DNA of 64,000 bases from Halarcobacter bivalviorum (GCF_003346815.1 NZ_CP031217.1:1116001-1180000); one strand, 5' to 3'; counted from the first letter of the stretch, positions 34,521-46,608 are shown. Translations and numbers: made by a program. The notes: generated by a model from the sequence alone, not told the origin.

Positions 34521-35306
34521 ATGAAAAAAATAGCTTTTTTATTGTTTATATTTGCCATTAGTACTTTTGCAAAGGAGATTACGTTAGGTGTGGTTCCTCA
34601 ACAAAGCCCTTTAAAACTCTCTAAAAAATGGAATCAAATTACAAAGTATTTACAAGAAGAGACAGGAATAAATATTGTATTTAAAACTGAAAAATCTATA
34701 CCAGATTTTGAAAGAGTATTATATTCTGGTGCTTATGACATAGCGTATATGAATCCATACCATTTTATTGTTGCAAATAAAGAACAAAAGTATCAAGCTT
34801 TTACAAGAGCAGATAAAAATATAGAGGGAATCTTACTTAGTAAAGATAAAAATTTTAGTTTAGATGCAACTTACTTAGAGGGTAAAACTTTTTTGTTTCC
34901 TGCTCCAAATGCTTTTGCAGCAACACTTCTAACAAAATTTGAGTTTAGAACTTTATATAACTTTGATATTGACAAAAAGGCAAAAGTTTTATATGTAAAT
35001 TCACATGATTCTGTATATAAAGGTGTAGCAAGAGGTGTTGGGGATATTGGAGGAGGAATTGTTAGAACTTATAATAATTTCCAAGATAAAAATGATAAAG
35101 ATAAAATCTTTATTGTTTATAAAACAAAAGCTTATCCAAGTCATCCTATTGCTGCACATCCAAGATTAGATAATGAAGTAGTTTTAAAATTACAAAAGGC
35201 ATTTTTAAATATGCCAGATGAGTTAAAAAAGATATTAAGTATAAAAAACTTTATTATTACAGATTCAAAAGAGTATGAAGTAATAAAAAAAGTAAAAGCA
35301 AACTAA
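34521..35306 (+). CDS. PhnD-like periplasmic substrate-binding protein
   Basis: A 261-residue secreted protein (signal peptide about 1-17, ending STFA). The mature part starts EITLGVVPQQSPLKLSKKW, typical of the PhnD family (phosphate/phosphite/phosphonate binding). YSGAYDIAYMNPYHFIVANK and PNAFAATLL are further family blocks; the latter contacts the phospho-group in PhnD relatives. No ABC permease or ATPase is adjacent. It is followed after 12 bases by a membrane histidine kinase, so it more likely acts as a sensory co-receptor than a transporter component. Ligand unknown; such sensors are known for phosphonates, arsenite and others. Confidence 0.88.
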   Translation: MKKIAFLLFIFAISTFAKEITLGVVPQQSPLKLSKKWNQITKYLQEETGINIVFKTEKSIPDFERVLYSGAYDIAYMNPYHFIVANKEQKYQAFTRADKNIEGILLSKDKNFSLDATYLEGKTFLFPAPNAFAATLLTKFEFRTLYNFDIDKKAKVLYVNSHDSVYKGVARGVGDIGGGIVRTYNNFQDKNDKDKIFIVYKTKAYPSHPIAAHPRLDNEVVLKLQKAFLNMPDELKKILSIKNFIITDSKEYEVIKKVKAN

Positions 35307-35318
35307 AAAAGAGTCGAA

Positions 35319-37112
35319 ATGTCATTTAAATATAGATTTATTGTATCTTTTGTACTGTTAGAAGTTTTTTTTATAATTTTAATTGTTTCAATTAATTTTA
35401 TTGCCATAAATAACTCTTCTAATAAACTTATTAAAGAACAAATTGAATCTAATTTAACTTTTTTAAATGAGATGCTCAAAGTACCTTTAAGTATATATGA
35501 TTTAGCAACTATTGATAATCTACTTTATAAAACAAAACAGTTACACCATGTAAATTCTATTGCTGTTTTAGATACAAATGGAAAACTTCTTTCAGAAAAT
35601 TATAGTTTCAAACATTTTACTTTAAATGAATTAATCAAATATCAAAAAAGTTTTAATCATGAGTTTGCTGATGAGAATTATGAGATTAGATATAAAAAAA
35701 TAGAAGAAGATGAGACTTTTTTAGGTAGTTTATATGTAGTATTTGATACTTCTGAAAATAGATTATTTATTAAACAAAATATGAGAAATACTATTGCTAT
35801 TATTATTGTTGAAATTCTTCTTTCTACTTTATTATCTTATTTAATTGGTTCAAAATTAACAAGAATGCTTACTAATTTATCTACTGTAGCAGAAGAGATT
35901 GGAGAGACTAAAATAGCAGATATTCCTTATAAAAATAGTAAAGATGAAATAGGGATTCTTGCTAACTCTTTAAATAAAATGCAACATGATTTAAAAGCAA
36001 GAAGAGAGAGTTTAAATAGCCTAACAAAAGATTTACAAGAGCAAAAAGAAGAATTGCTTATTGCAAATAAATCAAAAGATATTTTTTTAGCTAATATGAG
36101 TCATGAACTAAAAACACCCCTAAACTCAATAAATATTATTAGTTCAGTTATGTCTAAAAATAAAAATAAAAATCTTAGTGAAAAAGATATTTATAATTTA
36201 AAAGTAATTAATAAATGCGGACATGATCTACTTTATTTAATAAATGATGTCTTAGATATTTCTAAATTAGAAGCAAGAGAATTGACTCTAAATAAAGAGA
36301 ATGTAGATTTAAAATTTTTAATAAGAGATATTTATGAAACTTTTAATCCTCAAGTTGTAAATAAAAAACTTCAACTTTTTGTAGAGTATGATGAATCTAT
36401 AACTTTTATATATAGTGATAAAACAAGAATAAAACAAATTGTTGAAAATCTATTAAGTAATGCTTTGAAATTTACTTCAAAAGGAAAAATTACATTACTT
36501 GTAAAAGATAGAAATAAATTTGTTGAATTAATTGTAAAGGATGAAGGAATAGGAATAAAAAAAGAGAAGTTAGATGATATCTTTGATAGGTTTAAACAAG
36601 CTGATGAAAGTACTACAAGAAAATATGGTGGAACAGGTTTAGGTTTATCAATTTGTAAAGAGTTAAGTACTCTTCTTGGAGGAGATATAAAAGTTGAAAG
36701 TATTTTTAATAAAGGTACAACTTTTAGGGTATTTATTGCAAAAAATGAAGAAGAATTAGAGAATAAAAAGAGTTTTATAGAAAAGAAAACGCAGAGTAAA
36801 ACTATTCTTTTTTTAAATAAAAATCCTATTCATCTATTTAAGACAATTATTGAGCTTAATAAAACTATAGAAATAGAACAAGTCTCAACAATAAAAGATT
36901 ATAAAAATAGAATTTTAAATAAGGAGTATGTTTTATATATTCTTGATGTAGATAAAAATGATTTAAATGAAATTAAAAAATTAAATAATAAAAATGTTGT
37001 ACTACTAATTAGAAAAGAGCTAATAGATACTGAGATATTGAATAAATTTATTATTATTGATAAATCTTTAGATAGTACGGAGATTTGCAAACTTATAAAG
37101 GATAAGTTATGA
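35319..37112 (+). CDS. Membrane histidine kinase with C-terminal receiver-like domain
   Basis: A 597-residue kinase. TM1 is about 7-30 and TM2 about 157-178, with a ~125-residue periplasmic sensor between, then HAMP (to about 230). DHp follows with H-box FLANMSHELKTPLNS (His262), then ATPase blocks QIVENLLSNALKFTS, KDEGIGIKKEKLD, FKQADESTTRKYGGTGLGLS. The last ~110 residues (from about 487) look like a receiver fold but lack the usual paired acidic residues at its start (ILFLNKNP). The only candidate phospho-Asp is in YILDVDKND, so it is probably degenerate. It overlaps the response regulator by 4 bases and likely reads out the upstream PhnD-like protein. Confidence 0.9.
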   Translation: MSFKYRFIVSFVLLEVFFIILIVSINFIAINNSSNKLIKEQIESNLTFLNEMLKVPLSIYDLATIDNLLYKTKQLHHVNSIAVLDTNGKLLSENYSFKHFTLNELIKYQKSFNHEFADENYEIRYKKIEEDETFLGSLYVVFDTSENRLFIKQNMRNTIAIIIVEILLSTLLSYLIGSKLTRMLTNLSTVAEEIGETKIADIPYKNSKDEIGILANSLNKMQHDLKARRESLNSLTKDLQEQKEELLIANKSKDIFLANMSHELKTPLNSINIISSVMSKNKNKNLSEKDIYNLKVINKCGHDLLYLINDVLDISKLEARELTLNKENVDLKFLIRDIYETFNPQVVNKKLQLFVEYDESITFIYSDKTRIKQIVENLLSNALKFTSKGKITLLVKDRNKFVELIVKDEGIGIKKEKLDDIFDRFKQADESTTRKYGGTGLGLSICKELSTLLGGDIKVESIFNKGTTFRVFIAKNEEELENKKSFIEKKTQSKTILFLNKNPIHLFKTIIELNKTIEIEQVSTIKDYKNRILNKEYVLYILDVDKNDLNEIKKLNNKNVVLLIRKELIDTEILNKFIIIDKSLDSTEICKLIKDKL

Positions 37113-37679
37113 AAAACTTTACAATTTTAATTCTTGATGATATTCAAGAGAATATTTACTCTTTAAGACTTTTACTTGAAGATAGTTTTGAAAATATAGA
37201 AATATTAGAAGCCTTAAGTGTTCAAGAAGCTTTACTTCATATAATGAAAAATGATATTGATTTAATTTTAAGTGATATTCAAATGCCTGGAATTGATGGC
37301 TTTGAATTTGTGAAATATCTTTCTGAAGTTGAATCAACTAAGGATATTCCAATTATGTTAATAACTGGAATCTATAATGACATAGAACATCAAAAAAAAG
37401 CTTATGGAAGTTCTTCTAAAGTAATAGATTTTATAGCAAAGCCTATAGATGATGAAATTTTTTGTTCTAAATTAAGAGTCTATTTAAATCTTTTTTCTGA
37501 AAATAAAAAACATAAACAAGATTTACAAGAAAAAGATAAGTTATATCTAGAACAAATTAAAATAAATAGTATGATAGAGGAATTAGATACAAACTATAAA
37601 GATTTATTAGATTTAGATGAGTGCTTAGTTGATTTACATAATTTAGTTAATAAGGATTTCAAAAAAGATAAGAGTGAGT

Positions 37680-37681
<2 letters not shown>
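37109..37681 (+). CDS. Response regulator with coiled-coil tail, no DNA-binding domain
   Basis: A 190-residue protein. Receiver domain 1-125 has the acidic pair LILDDIQEN (Asp10, Asp11), phospho-acceptor Asp56 in LILSDIQMPG, and the FIAKPIDD Lys. The rest (about 130-190) is a charged coiled coil without any recognised output domain. It therefore probably relays by protein-protein contact, for example to a diguanylate cyclase or chemotaxis partner, rather than binding DNA. Overlaps the kinase gene by ATGA. Confidence 0.9.
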
Positions 37682-40350
<2,669 letters not shown>

Positions 40351-40371
40351 GTAAATCCTTTTGAAAACTCT

Positions 40372-40377
40372 ATTATA
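40372..40377 (-). promoter_or_regulatory. -10 box of the methyltransferase-ligA transcript
   Basis: Minus-strand TATAAT in TTGTATAATAGAG, ending 21 bases upstream of the TTG start. It helps decide that start over the upstream ATG. Confidence 0.5.
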
Positions 40378-40455
40378 CAAAAAGAACATATGTAAAAGAA
40401 TAAACACATGGCTATTTTGTTAAAATAACTTATCAAAATAAGGGAGTATATAAAA

Positions 40456-40803
40456 TTGACATACGAAGAGATTTTTATTTTAGGTTGGAACTTAAACCTT
40501 TTAATGTTTTTGACAAACCTAGCACTTGCAATTAGAACCATGAATCAAAAATCAAGAGAACAGTTACTTCAAGAAAATGAAGTATTATCAGAGTTAAAAG
40601 CTGAATTTGATTTTTATTACCCTTATAGGAAATATGAGACTTTAGTTACTTATCTTATTCCTTTTACTGCATTTTTTAGAATGAGTTATAGAATTTTTGA
40701 AATGTTATCATTCTTCTCTAAAAATAAAGGAACAACTTTAATTGATTATATGATTTATAAATATAGAAATGATATTCAATTAGCAAAAAATAAGATTAAA
40801 TAA
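40456..40803 (+). CDS. Small hypothetical membrane protein, 115 aa
   Basis: The start is TTG at 40456 after AAGGGAG. The first ~28 residues (IFILGWNLNLLMFLTNLALA) form one membrane helix and YETLVTYLIPFTAFFRMSY near residue 65 may form a second, with charged Lys/Arg/Glu stretches between and at the C-terminus. I do not recognise the family. It is divergent from the methyltransferase and upstream of a chemoreceptor gene by about 115 bases. Confidence 0.65.
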   Translation: MTYEEIFILGWNLNLLMFLTNLALAIRTMNQKSREQLLQENEVLSELKAEFDFYYPYRKYETLVTYLIPFTAFFRMSYRIFEMLSFFSKNKGTTLIDYMIYKYRNDIQLAKNKIK

Positions 40804-40918
40804 CTATACTTTTTACTCATTTTTTTATCTTTTATTTTAGATAAATAATAAATGTAATCGCCATGTAACCATTGGAAGATAAGATGTCACCTTAAAAAAT
40901 AATATGAGGGACAACTTA

Positions 40919-43873
40919 ATGCACAATATCTCTTTAAAAAATAAGATCTTACTTATTTTAGCACTTCCAATTTTTACTATTATTTTTCTTTCTGTAGATA
41001 TCTCACTTAGTAAATTAGAAGAAAAAAATGCAATGATTAATACAAAAAATTATTTAGAGTTATCAATTCTTTCTAATAAACTGTTAAGTTCTATACAAGA
41101 AGAGAGAGAAATCAGTTTAATTTTTACAACAAGTTATGGAAAAACAAAAAAAAATGAATTAAAAACTGTAAGAAATGAGAGTAATGAGAGAATTTCTGCT
41201 TTAGATGAATATATTAAAAACTTTGATACTTCTAAATACTCAAATGATATAAATACAAAAATAGATAATTTAAAAAAACAACTATCTTTAATAAATGATA
41301 CAAGAAATAAAATAGATTCTATTTCTATAAGTGATGAGGATTTATTAATCTATTATACTTCAATAGTAGATACAATTTTATCTTTTATGGATGAAATCTT
41401 AAGTTATAGTAATGATGGAATCTTATCAAAAAAACTTCAAGCTTATATCTCAATTGCAAATATTATTGAAAAAGCAACTCTAGAAAGAAGAGTAGTAAGA
41501 GAAGTTTTTGAAAAAGGGCAACTTACAAATGAAGATTATTATACTTTTACTTCTTCTGTAGCAGCTCAACAAACTTTTTTAGAATTGTTTAAAAAAGTAG
41601 CTACAAGTGAACAATTAGAGTTGTTAGAAAAAATGTCTACTTGTGAAGAGTGTAAACAAGTAGAAAACTTTAGAGATATAATTTATAACAAAAGTACAAA
41701 AGACCAAATAATCTCAGATATTCAGACTTATTCAGGATATGGAGGTTTAATCCACAATTTTAAAGATTATGTTTTAAGTGGAGAAGATAAATATTTAAAT
41801 AATATTCAAAAATTTCATACTTCAATCTCTAGAAATCTAAATAAATATAGAAGAATAGCTGGTATAACAAAAGAGGAAAAAAGATTTTTAAAAGATATTA
41901 AAAGAATTTTTGATGCTTATTTAGGAAATTCTTTAGAAGTAATGGATGCTTACTCTTTAAATAAAAGCATAAAAGAGATTAACTCTTTAATTCAAGTAGA
42001 TGATACTGAAGCAATACAAGCCTTACAACAACTTAGTTCAAATATGTATGGAGTTGATTCTAATAAATGGTTTTTAGTATCTACAAATAGAATTGATTAT
42101 TTTAACTCTTTATCAAATAGTTTAGCCGTAAAAATAAAAAACTATATTGATGAAAAAAACTCTAGTTTAAATAAAGATTTTATAATGATGGTTTCATTTA
42201 ATATTATTATGTTAGTGATAGTTTTTGCAATAAGTCTTTTTATGACAAGAGTAATAGTAAATTCACTAAAAAGCTTTAAAGCAGGACTTGAAGACTTCTT
42301 TATGTATGTTATTAGAGAAAAAGAACATATTCAAGCTATGGAAGTAAAAGGTAGTGATGAGTTTGCTTTAATGACAAAAGATATGAATGAAAAAATCCAA
42401 AAGATAGAGGCTTCAATAGAACAAGATAAAAAAGTTGTAGTAGAAATTAGTGATGTTATGGGAAAAGTTTCAAATGGGTTTTTTGAGTATAAAGTTCATG
42501 AAGTAGCTGCAACAAATGAGGTTGAATCTTTAAAACAAATTATCAATAAAATGATTACTTACACAAAACAAAAAGTAAATAATATAAATAAAGTATTAGA
42601 CCATTATGCCATGGGTAAATATAACTTTAGACTAAGTGAAGAAGAAAAAATAGGAATGTATGGAGACTTTGGTACTTTATCAACTGGTTCTGTTCTTTTA
42701 GGACAATCGACTTCTCAACTTATAGCAATGATTACAAATGCAGGAAAAGAGTTAGAACACAATACTAAAACTCTTACTCAATCTTCAAAAATGCTTTCAG
42801 GAAGTGCAAATGAACAAGCTTCAAGTTTAGAGCAAACAGCAGCAGCAATAGAAGAAATTACAAGTAATATGCAATCAAGTTCAAATGATGTAAGTAAGAT
42901 GTTAACCATCGCAAGTGAATTAAATAGTAGTGCAAATACAGGAAATGAACTTGCAAATAAAACCTCATACTCAATGGATGAAATAAATGAAAAAGTAAGT
43001 GCTATAAGTGAAGCAATTTCTGTTATTGACCAAATTGCTTTCCAAACAAACATCCTTTCACTAAATGCAGCAGTTGAAGCTGCAACAGCAGGAGAAGCTG
43101 GAAAAGGCTTTGCCGTTGTTGCAGGAGAAGTAAGAAACTTAGCAAATAGGTCAGCAGAAGCTGCAAATGAGATTAAAAAACTTGTAGAAGATGCAAGTAT
43201 AAAATCAAATGAAGGTAAAACAATTGCAAATGAGATGATTCAAGGATATGATAGTCTTGCAAATAAAATCTCTCAAACAAGAGAGATTATAAATAATGTA
43301 AGTACTGCAATCAAAGAGCAAGAAAGTGGAATGGTTCAAATAAATAATGCAATAAATCTACTTGATCAAATGACGCAAAAAAATGCAACAACCTCTTCAA
43401 ATATTGATAATCTTTCAAAGCAAGTTGCTTCTTTATCTAGAAGATTATTAGGAATTACTTCTCAAGCTCAAATCGATGATAAATATTATGATATGGTTGA
43501 TGATATCTCTTTAATTCAAGAGGTTTCAAAATATAAAAATGACCATATCAATTTCAAAAGAAAATATTTTGATGATTTAGATGAGTTTAAAACTTGTACA
43601 GTTTCAGATTGTAAGTCTTGTAATTTAGGAAAATGGGTTCTAACTTGTGAAACAGAAAATAGAGATTATGTAAATTCAAAAGAGTGGCAAGTATTAAAAA
43701 ATAAACATGAATTAGTACATAATAAAGTACAAGACTATATAAATCTAAATGCTTCAAGAGTTGATAATAAAACTCTTAAAAACTCAGCTTCAGAAATAGA
43801 AGAGGCTACAACTGAGGTCTTTAATTCTTTAAATGATATTTTAAAAGTAAATACATACCTACTTAGACAATAG
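40919..43873 (+). CDS. Chemoreceptor with NIT sensor and C-terminal CZB domain
   Basis: The ATG at 40919 has GAGGGA upstream; an in-frame ATG five codons earlier has none. About 984 residues. TM1 is about 8-27 and TM2 about 420-443. The long helical periplasmic part contains NIT-type (nitrate/nitrite-sensing) motifs: [20 protein letters not shown] and [24 protein letters not shown]-like segments are followed by the MCP tip [20 protein letters not shown]. The C-terminal domain ([28 protein letters not shown]) matches the chemoreceptor zinc-binding (CZB) domain His/Cys set. Expected to direct taxis to nitrogen oxides or redox cues; ligand inferred. Confidence 0.9.
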   Translation: MHNISLKNKILLILALPIFTIIFLSVDISLSKLEEKNAMINTKNYLELSILSNKLLSSIQEEREISLIFTTSYGKTKKNELKTVRNESNERISALDEYIKNFDTSKYSNDINTKIDNLKKQLSLINDTRNKIDSISISDEDLLIYYTSIVDTILSFMDEILSYSNDGILSKKLQAYISIANIIEKATLERRVVREVFEKGQLTNEDYYTFTSSVAAQQTFLELFKKVATSEQLELLEKMSTCEECKQVENFRDIIYNKSTKDQIISDIQTYSGYGGLIHNFKDYVLSGEDKYLNNIQKFHTSISRNLNKYRRIAGITKEEKRFLKDIKRIFDAYLGNSLEVMDAYSLNKSIKEINSLIQVDDTEAIQALQQLSSNMYGVDSNKWFLVSTNRIDYFNSLSNSLAVKIKNYIDEKNSSLNKDFIMMVSFNIIMLVIVFAISLFMTRVIVNSLKSFKAGLEDFFMYVIREKEHIQAMEVKGSDEFALMTKDMNEKIQKIEASIEQDKKVVVEISDVMGKVSNGFFEYKVHEVAATNEVESLKQIINKMITYTKQKVNNINKVLDHYAMGKYNFRLSEEEKIGMYGDFGTLSTGSVLLGQSTSQLIAMITNAGKELEHNTKTLTQSSKMLSGSANEQASSLEQTAAAIEEITSNMQSSSNDVSKMLTIASELNSSANTGNELANKTSYSMDEINEKVSAISEAISVIDQIAFQTNILSLNAAVEAATAGEAGKGFAVVAGEVRNLANRSAEAANEIKKLVEDASIKSNEGKTIANEMIQGYDSLANKISQTREIINNVSTAIKEQESGMVQINNAINLLDQMTQKNATTSSNIDNLSKQVASLSRRLLGITSQAQIDDKYYDMVDDISLIQEVSKYKNDHINFKRKYFDDLDEFKTCTVSDCKSCNLGKWVLTCETENRDYVNSKEWQVLKNKHELVHNKVQDYINLNASRVDNKTLKNSASEIEEATTEVFNSLNDILKVNTYLLRQ

Positions 43874-43899
43874 ATTATTTTAAAATAAAAAATCTATTG
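43868..43899 (+). terminator. Hairpin at the end of the NIT/CZB chemoreceptor gene
   Basis: CAATAGATT (43868-43876) pairs with AATCTATTG (43891-43899) around a 14-base A/T loop, followed by TTATATATT. It includes the stop codon. Confidence 0.5.
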
Positions 43900-43914
43900 T
43901 TATATATTACGTAA

Positions 43915-43935
43915 ACTTATTATAGTATTATAAGT
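43915..43935. promoter_or_regulatory. PerR/Fur-like palindrome upstream of the peroxiredoxin
   Basis: ACTTATTATA-G-TATTATAAGT is a 21-bp palindrome with one mismatched pair out of ten. Its core TTATTATAGTATTATAA resembles the PerR-type consensus TTATAATNATTATAA. It lies 111 bases before the peroxiredoxin start, so it would act on an upstream promoter. Confidence 0.45.
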
Positions 43936-44045
43936 AAAACTAATAATTTTTTAATAAAACTTTAAATATAAGAGTGGTAAAGTTCTTCAATTAAAGGATA
44001 AATTTTATCTTTTAATATTTATTATCTTAAATGAAAGGATAAAAA

Positions 44046-44747
44046 ATGGCTTGCGATACAGGAGTTAAAGCAATAGAAGAAACTTCTAAAACTATAAAAG
44101 AAGAAAATAATATTCATGAGGAGAAAAAACAAATGAGTTCAAGTTTAGTATTAAGAAAAGCACCAGCATTTAAAATGGAAGCATATGATTCAAAATCAGG
44201 TCACTACACTGAAGTAAATAGTGAAGATATGAAAGGTAAATGGCATGTTGTATGTTTTTATCCAGCAGATTTTACATTTGTTTGCCCAACAGAAATTGCA
44301 GCAATGAATGCTAAATATGATGAGTTTCAAGAGTTAGGTGTAGAAATTACTGCTGTATCAACAGATACAAAATTTTCTCATAAAAGATTTGTTGAGACTG
44401 AACCAATTTTAAAAGGGTTAAAACTTACAATTGCAGCAGATCCTACTGGAGAAGTTAGTAGAGCATATGGTGTAATGATTGAAGAAGAGGGTGTTGCATT
44501 AAGAGGTAGATTTTTAATCAATCCTGAAGGAACAGTCGTAGCACAAGAAGTACAAGCTCCAATGGTAGGAAGAAATGTACATGAATTTTTAAGACAAGTT
44601 AGAGCTTGGCAACATGCAGAAAAAACTGGTGAAGTTTGTCCTGCAGGATGGGTTCCTGGTAAAAAAACACTTCCTGTAAATACAGATGTTGAAAAGATGA
44701 CAGGTAGAGTTGGTGATTATATTACAATTGAAGAGATTATGTCTTAA
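44046..44747 (+). CDS. Typical 2-Cys peroxiredoxin (AhpC/TSA) with N-terminal extension
   Basis: Reduces H2O2, organic peroxides or peroxynitrite. The 233-residue long form has the peroxidatic Cys80 in FYPADFTFVCPTE and the resolving Cys198 in EVCPAGW, with the C-terminal GDYITIEEIMS. Two starts are credible. ATG 44046 has AAAGGATAAAAA before it. ATG 44133 has GAGGAG before it and begins SSSLVLRKAPAF, the usual peroxiredoxin start (204 aa). The 29-residue extension (ACDTGVKAIEETSK) contains an extra Cys3 and no clear targeting signal. A PerR-like palindrome lies upstream. Confidence 0.93.
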   Translation: MACDTGVKAIEETSKTIKEENNIHEEKKQMSSSLVLRKAPAFKMEAYDSKSGHYTEVNSEDMKGKWHVVCFYPADFTFVCPTEIAAMNAKYDEFQELGVEITAVSTDTKFSHKRFVETEPILKGLKLTIAADPTGEVSRAYGVMIEEEGVALRGRFLINPEGTVVAQEVQAPMVGRNVHEFLRQVRAWQHAEKTGEVCPAGWVPGKKTLPVNTDVEKMTGRVGDYITIEEIMS

Positions 44748-44762
44748 TTTAATAATACTTTA

Positions 44763-44789
44763 AAAAGAGTTAGTTTAACTAACTCTTTT
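44763..44789 (+). terminator. Rho-independent terminator of the peroxiredoxin gene
   Basis: AAAAGAGTTAG (44763-44773) pairs with CTAACTCTTTT (44779-44789) around TTTAA, 11 bp, ending in U residues. Confidence 0.85.
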
Positions 44790-44802
44790 ATATGTTTGAT
44801 AA

Positions 44803-44842
44803 TTGCGGTCATTAATGATAAGTTACTAACAATTGACCGCAA
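44803..44842. repeat. 9-bp inverted repeat in the peroxiredoxin/porin gap
   Basis: TTGCGGTCA (44803-44811) and TGACCGCAA (44834-44842) are exact reverse complements 22 bases apart. Both arms are more GC-rich than the surroundings. Could be a regulator site or an RNA hairpin. Confidence 0.5.
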
Positions 44843-44872
44843 CTATGAAGCTTAATTTAATAAAAAATACTT

Positions 44873-44934
44873 ATGCAACTAAGTTGCATTTAAATAGTTT
44901 TAACTTATAATTCCTAAAATGCAACTAAGTTGCA
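44873..44934 (+). promoter_or_regulatory. Promoter with two identical palindromic operators
   Basis: ATGCAACTAAGTTGCA occurs twice (44873-44888 and 44919-44934), each a 7-3-7 or nearly so palindrome (ATGCAAC-TAA-GTTGCAT in the first; the second ends GTTGCAA). A TATAAT -10 box (44906-44911) lies between them, so one copy overlaps the -35 region and the other the transcription start. Copies are 46 bases apart, about four and a half helical turns. Classic layout for repression by a dimeric regulator of the MarR/TetR kind. Confidence 0.7.
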
Positions 44935-44949
44935 AAAAAAGGATAAATT

Positions 44950-45798
44950 TTGAAGAAATCAATAATCTTTTTCTTCTTATTAAGTGTCATTTCATATGCA
45001 AATAATAGTAGTATTTCTTATGAGTATGGAGTTAAAGACTATAAAAATTCTATGACAAAAAAAGATGGAAATGTTAAAACTGTAGGTATTTCACACAAGG
45101 TGTCAAATCATAAAATTGATTTATCTTATCAAGGGGATAATGTTATTAGAGAGCATTCTCTTTCAAAAGTAAACTTGAAATCTTTAGATGTAGAAAAATA
45201 TAGTATTAAATATAACTATAAAATAAATGACTCTTTTGCTTTAAAAACTAGCTATATAAAAATTATAGATAATCTAGCACCAACAGACCAAGGTAAAGTA
45301 TATGGTTTAGGTGGAACTTATCAGTTCTCAAAAGGTTTAAGTACTTCATTAAGTGCATACAAAAGTGATTATAAAGATTTTGATGTAAAGCAATATGATT
45401 TTGCTATTTCAAAAGGTTTTAAAATAAAAGATATCAAATTAAAAGCAACTGCTCTTGCTAAAAAGATTGATATTGATGGTAAAACTTATGGAAACTATGT
45501 ATTTAAAGACAAAGACTATTTTACTACTGGTATAAAGTTTGCAGCAAGCTATCAAAGTTATGTAGCTGGTGTTGGCGCTTTTTTTGGAAAGAGAATTTTT
45601 ACAGTTTTAGATGATGGAACAAAGGTACAACATCATGCTATGCAACAAGATAAAACCTATATGCTAAGTTTTGGTAAGAAATTTAAGAACTTTGATATTA
45701 TTGCTAAGTATTCATTTCAAAATGGGAAAGAACTTCCTGAGAATAGAGATGATGTAGATACTAAAGTAATGGCATTATCTTTGATGTATAAATTTTAA
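44950..45798 (+). CDS. Outer-membrane beta-barrel protein (porin-like)
   Basis: A 282-residue secreted protein starting at TTG with AAAAAGGA upstream. Signal peptide is about 1-17 (FFFLLSVISYA). The mature chain alternates short amphipathic strands with turns (for example EYGVKDYKNS, SFALKTSYIKI, GGTYQFSKGLSTSLSAY) and ends in LSLMYKF with a terminal Phe, the BAM recognition signal. I count roughly ten to fourteen strands. It is controlled by the twin palindromes upstream. No TonB box is evident, so passive uptake or a structural role is likely. Substrate unknown. Confidence 0.8.
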   Translation: MKKSIIFFFLLSVISYANNSSISYEYGVKDYKNSMTKKDGNVKTVGISHKVSNHKIDLSYQGDNVIREHSLSKVNLKSLDVEKYSIKYNYKINDSFALKTSYIKIIDNLAPTDQGKVYGLGGTYQFSKGLSTSLSAYKSDYKDFDVKQYDFAISKGFKIKDIKLKATALAKKIDIDGKTYGNYVFKDKDYFTTGIKFAASYQSYVAGVGAFFGKRIFTVLDDGTKVQHHAMQQDKTYMLSFGKKFKNFDIIAKYSFQNGKELPENRDDVDTKVMALSLMYKF

Positions 45799-45830
45799 CT
45801 TTTAAGTTAATCATTTAAAAGTATTTACGC

Positions 45831-45836
45831 TACAAT
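45831..45836 (+). promoter_or_regulatory. Probable -10 box of the 45.9-kb small gene pair
   Basis: TACAAT in TTTACGCTACAATCG, 31 bases before the ATG at 45867. Confidence 0.4.
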
Positions 45837-45866
45837 CGATACCTATAAACATATTAAGGTATTTTA

Positions 45867-46181
45867 ATGGCACTAATTGAAAAGTTTAAAACATCATCAC
45901 AAAACTTGGTAAATATCACAAAAGAACAATTTGATAAATCTTATGATTATGCCAAAATAAAAAGTGATAGTGTAAAAGAAAAAATAGATTTTAAAATACA
46001 AGAAAAAGCAATAATCAATTTAAAAGCTGAACTTGCAATGAGACATAAGTCATTTGATGATTATACAGATGAAGAGATTGAAGTAATGCTAACAGCCCAA
46101 AAACAAAAAATTAAAGATACTATGAAAAATACAACCTTAGTTGGAGCATTAGCATTACTTGGCCTTGATTTTTTGGTGTAA
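45867..46181 (+). CDS. Small helical hypothetical protein, 104 aa
   Basis: Unrecognised. The first ~90 residues are charged helices (TKEQFDKSYDYAKIKSDSVK, YTDEEIEVMLTAQKQKIK), and the last dozen (TLVGALALLGLDFLV) are hydrophobic and could insert in or touch the membrane. AAGGTATTTTA precedes the ATG. It is followed after 3 bases by a membrane protein gene, so the two probably act together. Confidence 0.65.
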   Translation: MALIEKFKTSSQNLVNITKEQFDKSYDYAKIKSDSVKEKIDFKIQEKAIINLKAELAMRHKSFDDYTDEEIEVMLTAQKQKIKDTMKNTTLVGALALLGLDFLV

Positions 46182-46184
46182 TGT

Positions 46185-46586
46185 ATGTTTAGACAAGTTA
46201 AATCAGCAATATTTTGGACACTTGTATATAAGTTTAGAAAGCGACTTACCCTTGTAGTGTTACTACTTTCAACTGTATTGTTATCTCAGTGGATATATGC
46301 AGATATTATAGAGTATTTGAAGTTGACTGAAAAAACTCAATATCTAAATTATATTCTTCCTATAAAATGGTTTGTAATTTTACTAAATATAGGTGTATCA
46401 GCATATATATTATTAACACTTTTTAAACAAAACAATACTGTTTTAAAAGAAGTAGAAGAAAAACCAGAAAAGCAGAAAATTTATAAAGAAACTAAACAAA
46501 AAAGTAACTCAAAATTTTCTGATAGAGAAAAAAAGTTTTTAAATAAAAAACTTAGAAGTGAAGCAGAAGTTTTAATGGATAGATAA
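46185..46586 (+). CDS. Small hypothetical membrane protein, 133 aa
   Basis: Two membrane helices (about 22-40, TLVVLLLSTVLLSQWIYA, and 60-80, ILPIKWFVILLNIGVSAYIL) are followed by a highly charged Lys/Glu cytoplasmic tail (about 85-133) ending SEAEVLMDR. Unrecognised family. It is coupled to the upstream 104-residue gene, 3 bases apart. No enzymatic motif. Confidence 0.65.
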   Translation: MFRQVKSAIFWTLVYKFRKRLTLVVLLLSTVLLSQWIYADIIEYLKLTEKTQYLNYILPIKWFVILLNIGVSAYILLTLFKQNNTVLKEVEEKPEKQKIYKETKQKSNSKFSDREKKFLNKKLRSEAEVLMDR

Positions 46587-46608
46587 ACTATCTTAAAAAC
46601 TACTCTTC

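Noticed and set aside
44873-44934. Twin palindromes as a CRISPR or mobile repeat
   Set aside because: Only two copies, no regular spacers, and precise placement around a -10 box argues for operators.
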